The notes under the pieces: generated by a model
The model's input: the letters and a program-made list of their open reading frames with translations, nothing else
The model's database searches: none
Told to the model about the DNA's origin: nothing
Origin: CAYQQR01 sp964420035
GTDB taxonomy: Bacteria; Bacteroidota; Bacteroidia; Bacteroidales; SM23-62
Assembly (NCBI GenBank): GCA_964420035.1
Contig: CAYQQR010000015.1
Span: 10,393-74,392, forward strand
Length of the DNA: 64,000 nt
Direction of reading: 5' to 3'
Program-made: the position numbers and the translations under genes
In this document: piece by piece, positions 62,475 through 64,000 of the stretch
Layout: each line of letters starts with the position of its first letter
How positions within the stretch are numbered: the first letter of the stretch is position 1

Positions 62475-62510
62475 AATATGATCCAATCCCCAAAGAAATT
62501 CTGCCACTAA

Positions 62511-62560
62511 AACCTACCTACTACCTACTACCTACTTCCTGCTTTCTACTACCTACTTTT
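62511..62560. repeat. CTACCTA microsatellite
   Basis: An imperfect run of CTACCTA / CTACTAC words directly upstream of the epimerase gene (start 62593). Its length could vary by slippage and lies where a promoter would be expected. Confidence 0.8.
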
Positions 62561-62592
62561 TTACTTACTTGCAAGTCAATAATACAAGATAT

Positions 62593-63606
62593 ATGATTTT
62601 AGTAACAGGCGGCACAGGATTACTTGGCTCACATTTATTATTCGAGCTGGTTCAGGGGAAGGATAAAATCCGAGCGACAAAAAGGGAAACAAGCAATCTT
62701 CAGAATGTCCTGGATACATTTAAATTCTATGCACCGGAAAAAGCTGATGAGCTGTTTCAAAGCATTGAATGGGTTGAAGCGGATATGATGGACCTTTACT
62801 CTCTTAACCAGACTTTTAAAGGAGTTAATAAAGTATATCATACTGCAGCAAGTGTTTCTTTCAACTCCAGAGATAAATACAAAATTCTAAGGAACAATAT
62901 AGAAGGAACTGCCAATCTGGTAAATCTATGCCTGGATCTTAAGGTTGAAAAACTATGTTATGTCAGTTCAACAGCTGCCATTGGAGCATCACCCAATGAA
63001 GAACCGCTTACAGAGAACCTAATATGGTCACCCGGCAAGCATAGCTCCACTTATGCTGTCAGTAAATTCAAATCGGAGATGCAGGTATGGAGAGGTATTG
63101 AAGAAGGGCTGAATGCAGTAATCGTAAACCCGTCAATCATTATCGGATCAGGTAGCTGGGGTAAAAGCAGTGCACGGCTGTTCTCTGCGGTTTGGAAAGG
63201 CATGAAGTACTATACTTATGGTGTGACAGGATATGTGGATGTATGGGATGTGGTTAAAGCGATGATTATGTTGACTGAAAAAGATATTAAGGGTGAAAGA
63301 TTCATTGTTTCGGCAGAAGATCATTCTTACAAGGAGATATTGGATATGATCGCTGATGCATTAGGAAAACCCAAGCCCAGTATAGAAGCTAAACCGGGAA
63401 TGATACGGATGGCTGTATTTTTTGACTGGTTAAGGAATAAAATAGCTGGCTCACAACGGTCAATAACCAGGGAAGCTGTCAGGGCAAGCAGGACAAAAAG
63501 ACATTTTTCAAATGAAAAGATCAGATCGGCACTTGGGATAGAGTTCACTCCAATTCAGGAATCTGTTCAAAGGACAGCTAAATTTTTCTTAGAACAATTT
63601 GGATAG
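62593..63606 (+). CDS. NAD(P)-dependent epimerase/dehydratase-family protein
   Basis: A 337-residue extended short-chain dehydrogenase. The start at 62593 places VTGGTGLLGSHLL (GxxGxxG cofactor motif) at residues 4-16; an in-frame ATG at 62569 would add eight unsupported residues. LCYVSSTAAIGAS carries the catalytic Ser region, and YAVSKFKSE the YxxxK pair. VIVNPSIIIGSGSW follows. The substrate cannot be read; homologues act on nucleotide sugars or dihydroflavonol-like compounds. Codon usage is more AT-rich than in ileS or rnr. It lies between two GxxExxY genes. Confidence 0.88.
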   Translation: MILVTGGTGLLGSHLLFELVQGKDKIRATKRETSNLQNVLDTFKFYAPEKADELFQSIEWVEADMMDLYSLNQTFKGVNKVYHTAASVSFNSRDKYKILRNNIEGTANLVNLCLDLKVEKLCYVSSTAAIGASPNEEPLTENLIWSPGKHSSTYAVSKFKSEMQVWRGIEEGLNAVIVNPSIIIGSGSWGKSSARLFSAVWKGMKYYTYGVTGYVDVWDVVKAMIMLTEKDIKGERFIVSAEDHSYKEILDMIADALGKPKPSIEAKPGMIRMAVFFDWLRNKIAGSQRSITREAVRASRTKRHFSNEKIRSALGIEFTPIQESVQRTAKFFLEQFG

Positions 63607-63647
63607 TTACACAGAGCACGCGAAGAAGCACAAAGGGACACAAAGGA
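63607..63647. repeat. Repeat before the second GxxExxY gene
   Basis: ACACAGAGCACGCGAAGAAGC and GGGACACAAAGG: the words combine R3 (CACAGAG) and R6 (GCACAAAGG) types. A right-hand partner would lie beyond the window end. Confidence 0.6.
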
Positions 63648-63974
63648 ATGGCAGAAACAGATATAAATAGACTTTCAAATATAATTATTGGAAAAGCGAT
63701 AAAGATACATCGATTTCTCGGTCCAGGCTTATTGGAATCAGCCTATCAGCATTGCTTGAAATACGAACTGGAAAAGGAAGATCTTTATGTTGAAATTGAA
63801 AAAGCAGTACCGGTTGTTTATGAAACGGTTCATTTACAATATGGTTACCGGATAAATTTGTTGGTAGAAAACCTTATAGTTGTGGAATTAAAATGTGTAG
63901 AAGCTTTTACAGAAGTTCATATGGCCCAAATACTTACATATCTTAAAGGCTATAGTTTAATTTTGCGTTGTTAA
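63648..63974 (+). CDS. GxxExxY protein, second copy, possibly truncated
   Basis: A 108-residue protein. GPGLLESAYQHCLKYELEKED carries the motif (about 26-32), and YGYRINLLVENLIVVELKCVEAF the PDDEXK-like core, but with Asn where the first copy has Asp (YGYRID). It ends at LKGYSLILRC, about 17 residues shorter than the paralogue (LKLGNFKLGLLINFN...), and the next frame reads LLI-like residues, so a frameshift near 63950 is possible. The sequence stops at 64000, so the continuation cannot be checked. Confidence 0.75.
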   Translation: MAETDINRLSNIIIGKAIKIHRFLGPGLLESAYQHCLKYELEKEDLYVEIEKAVPVVYETVHLQYGYRINLLVENLIVVELKCVEAFTEVHMAQILTYLKGYSLILRC

Positions 63975-64000
63975 TTGCATTAATTCTTCATACCATTGGT

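Overview
The window looks like a scaffold from an uncultured member of the Bacteroidota (Bacteroidales-like). Evidence for this includes a type IX secretion sorting domain, several TAnnTTTG promoter boxes, two large TonB-dependent receptors, a V-type ATPase operon of the Bacteroidota/Chlamydia layout with a DUF2764 subunit, a zinc-free type IleRS, and a DksA-like protein that has lost most of its zinc cysteines. Two runs of exactly 100 N (15790-15889 and 54319-54418) are placeholder scaffold gaps, and both sit inside tandem repeats.

Layout. 1-2.6 kb: the end of a probable prenyltransferase, an Lrp/AsnC regulator, a tRNA-like RNA with a giant variable arm, and a four-helix-bundle (S23) gene bracketed by arrays of small hairpins. 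2.7-5.1 kb: a cytidylate-kinase-like protein, ComF, a NifX-like protein and a rhodanese. 5.2-15.1 kb: a two-component system followed by an apparent heme/iron block (TonB receptor, MFS transporter, HemN, protoporphyrinogen oxidase, membrane protein, ferrochelatase). 15.0-17.8 kb: a three-gene cell-surface operon on the minus strand. 18-26.2 kb: an AraC regulator, a site-2 protease, a protease/propeller/barrel fusion, and a histidine-rich TonB receptor with a small His/Cys metal-binding partner. 26.4-33.2 kb: a four-gene signalling cluster (PocR-PAS protein, solute-binding histidine kinase, single-domain receiver, hybrid kinase). 33.6-41.5 kb: the V-ATPase operon E-DUF2764-A-B-D-I-K. 41.7-53.0 kb: a PurF-like protein, a CHAD protein, TIGR03032, IspG, CysS, RNase R, LspA and riboflavin synthase. 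53-64 kb: a second S23 gene, repeat arrays, an orphan PhoR-like kinase, IleRS, a DksA-like protein, a sugar transferase, two GxxExxY genes and a nucleoside-sugar-type epimerase.

The most unusual property of the window is its load of short palindromic repeat families. At least three small genes (two S23 four-helix-bundle genes and one GxxExxY gene) sit between inverted copies of such repeats. For two of the three families, gene-less copies of the same repeat occur elsewhere in the window, which resembles autonomous and MITE-like forms of very small mobile cassettes. A related palindromic element appears to have inserted in frame into ispG. This, together with the tRNA-like RNA beside the first cassette, is the best candidate for something undescribed. 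All functional calls come from reading motifs; no database search was possible.
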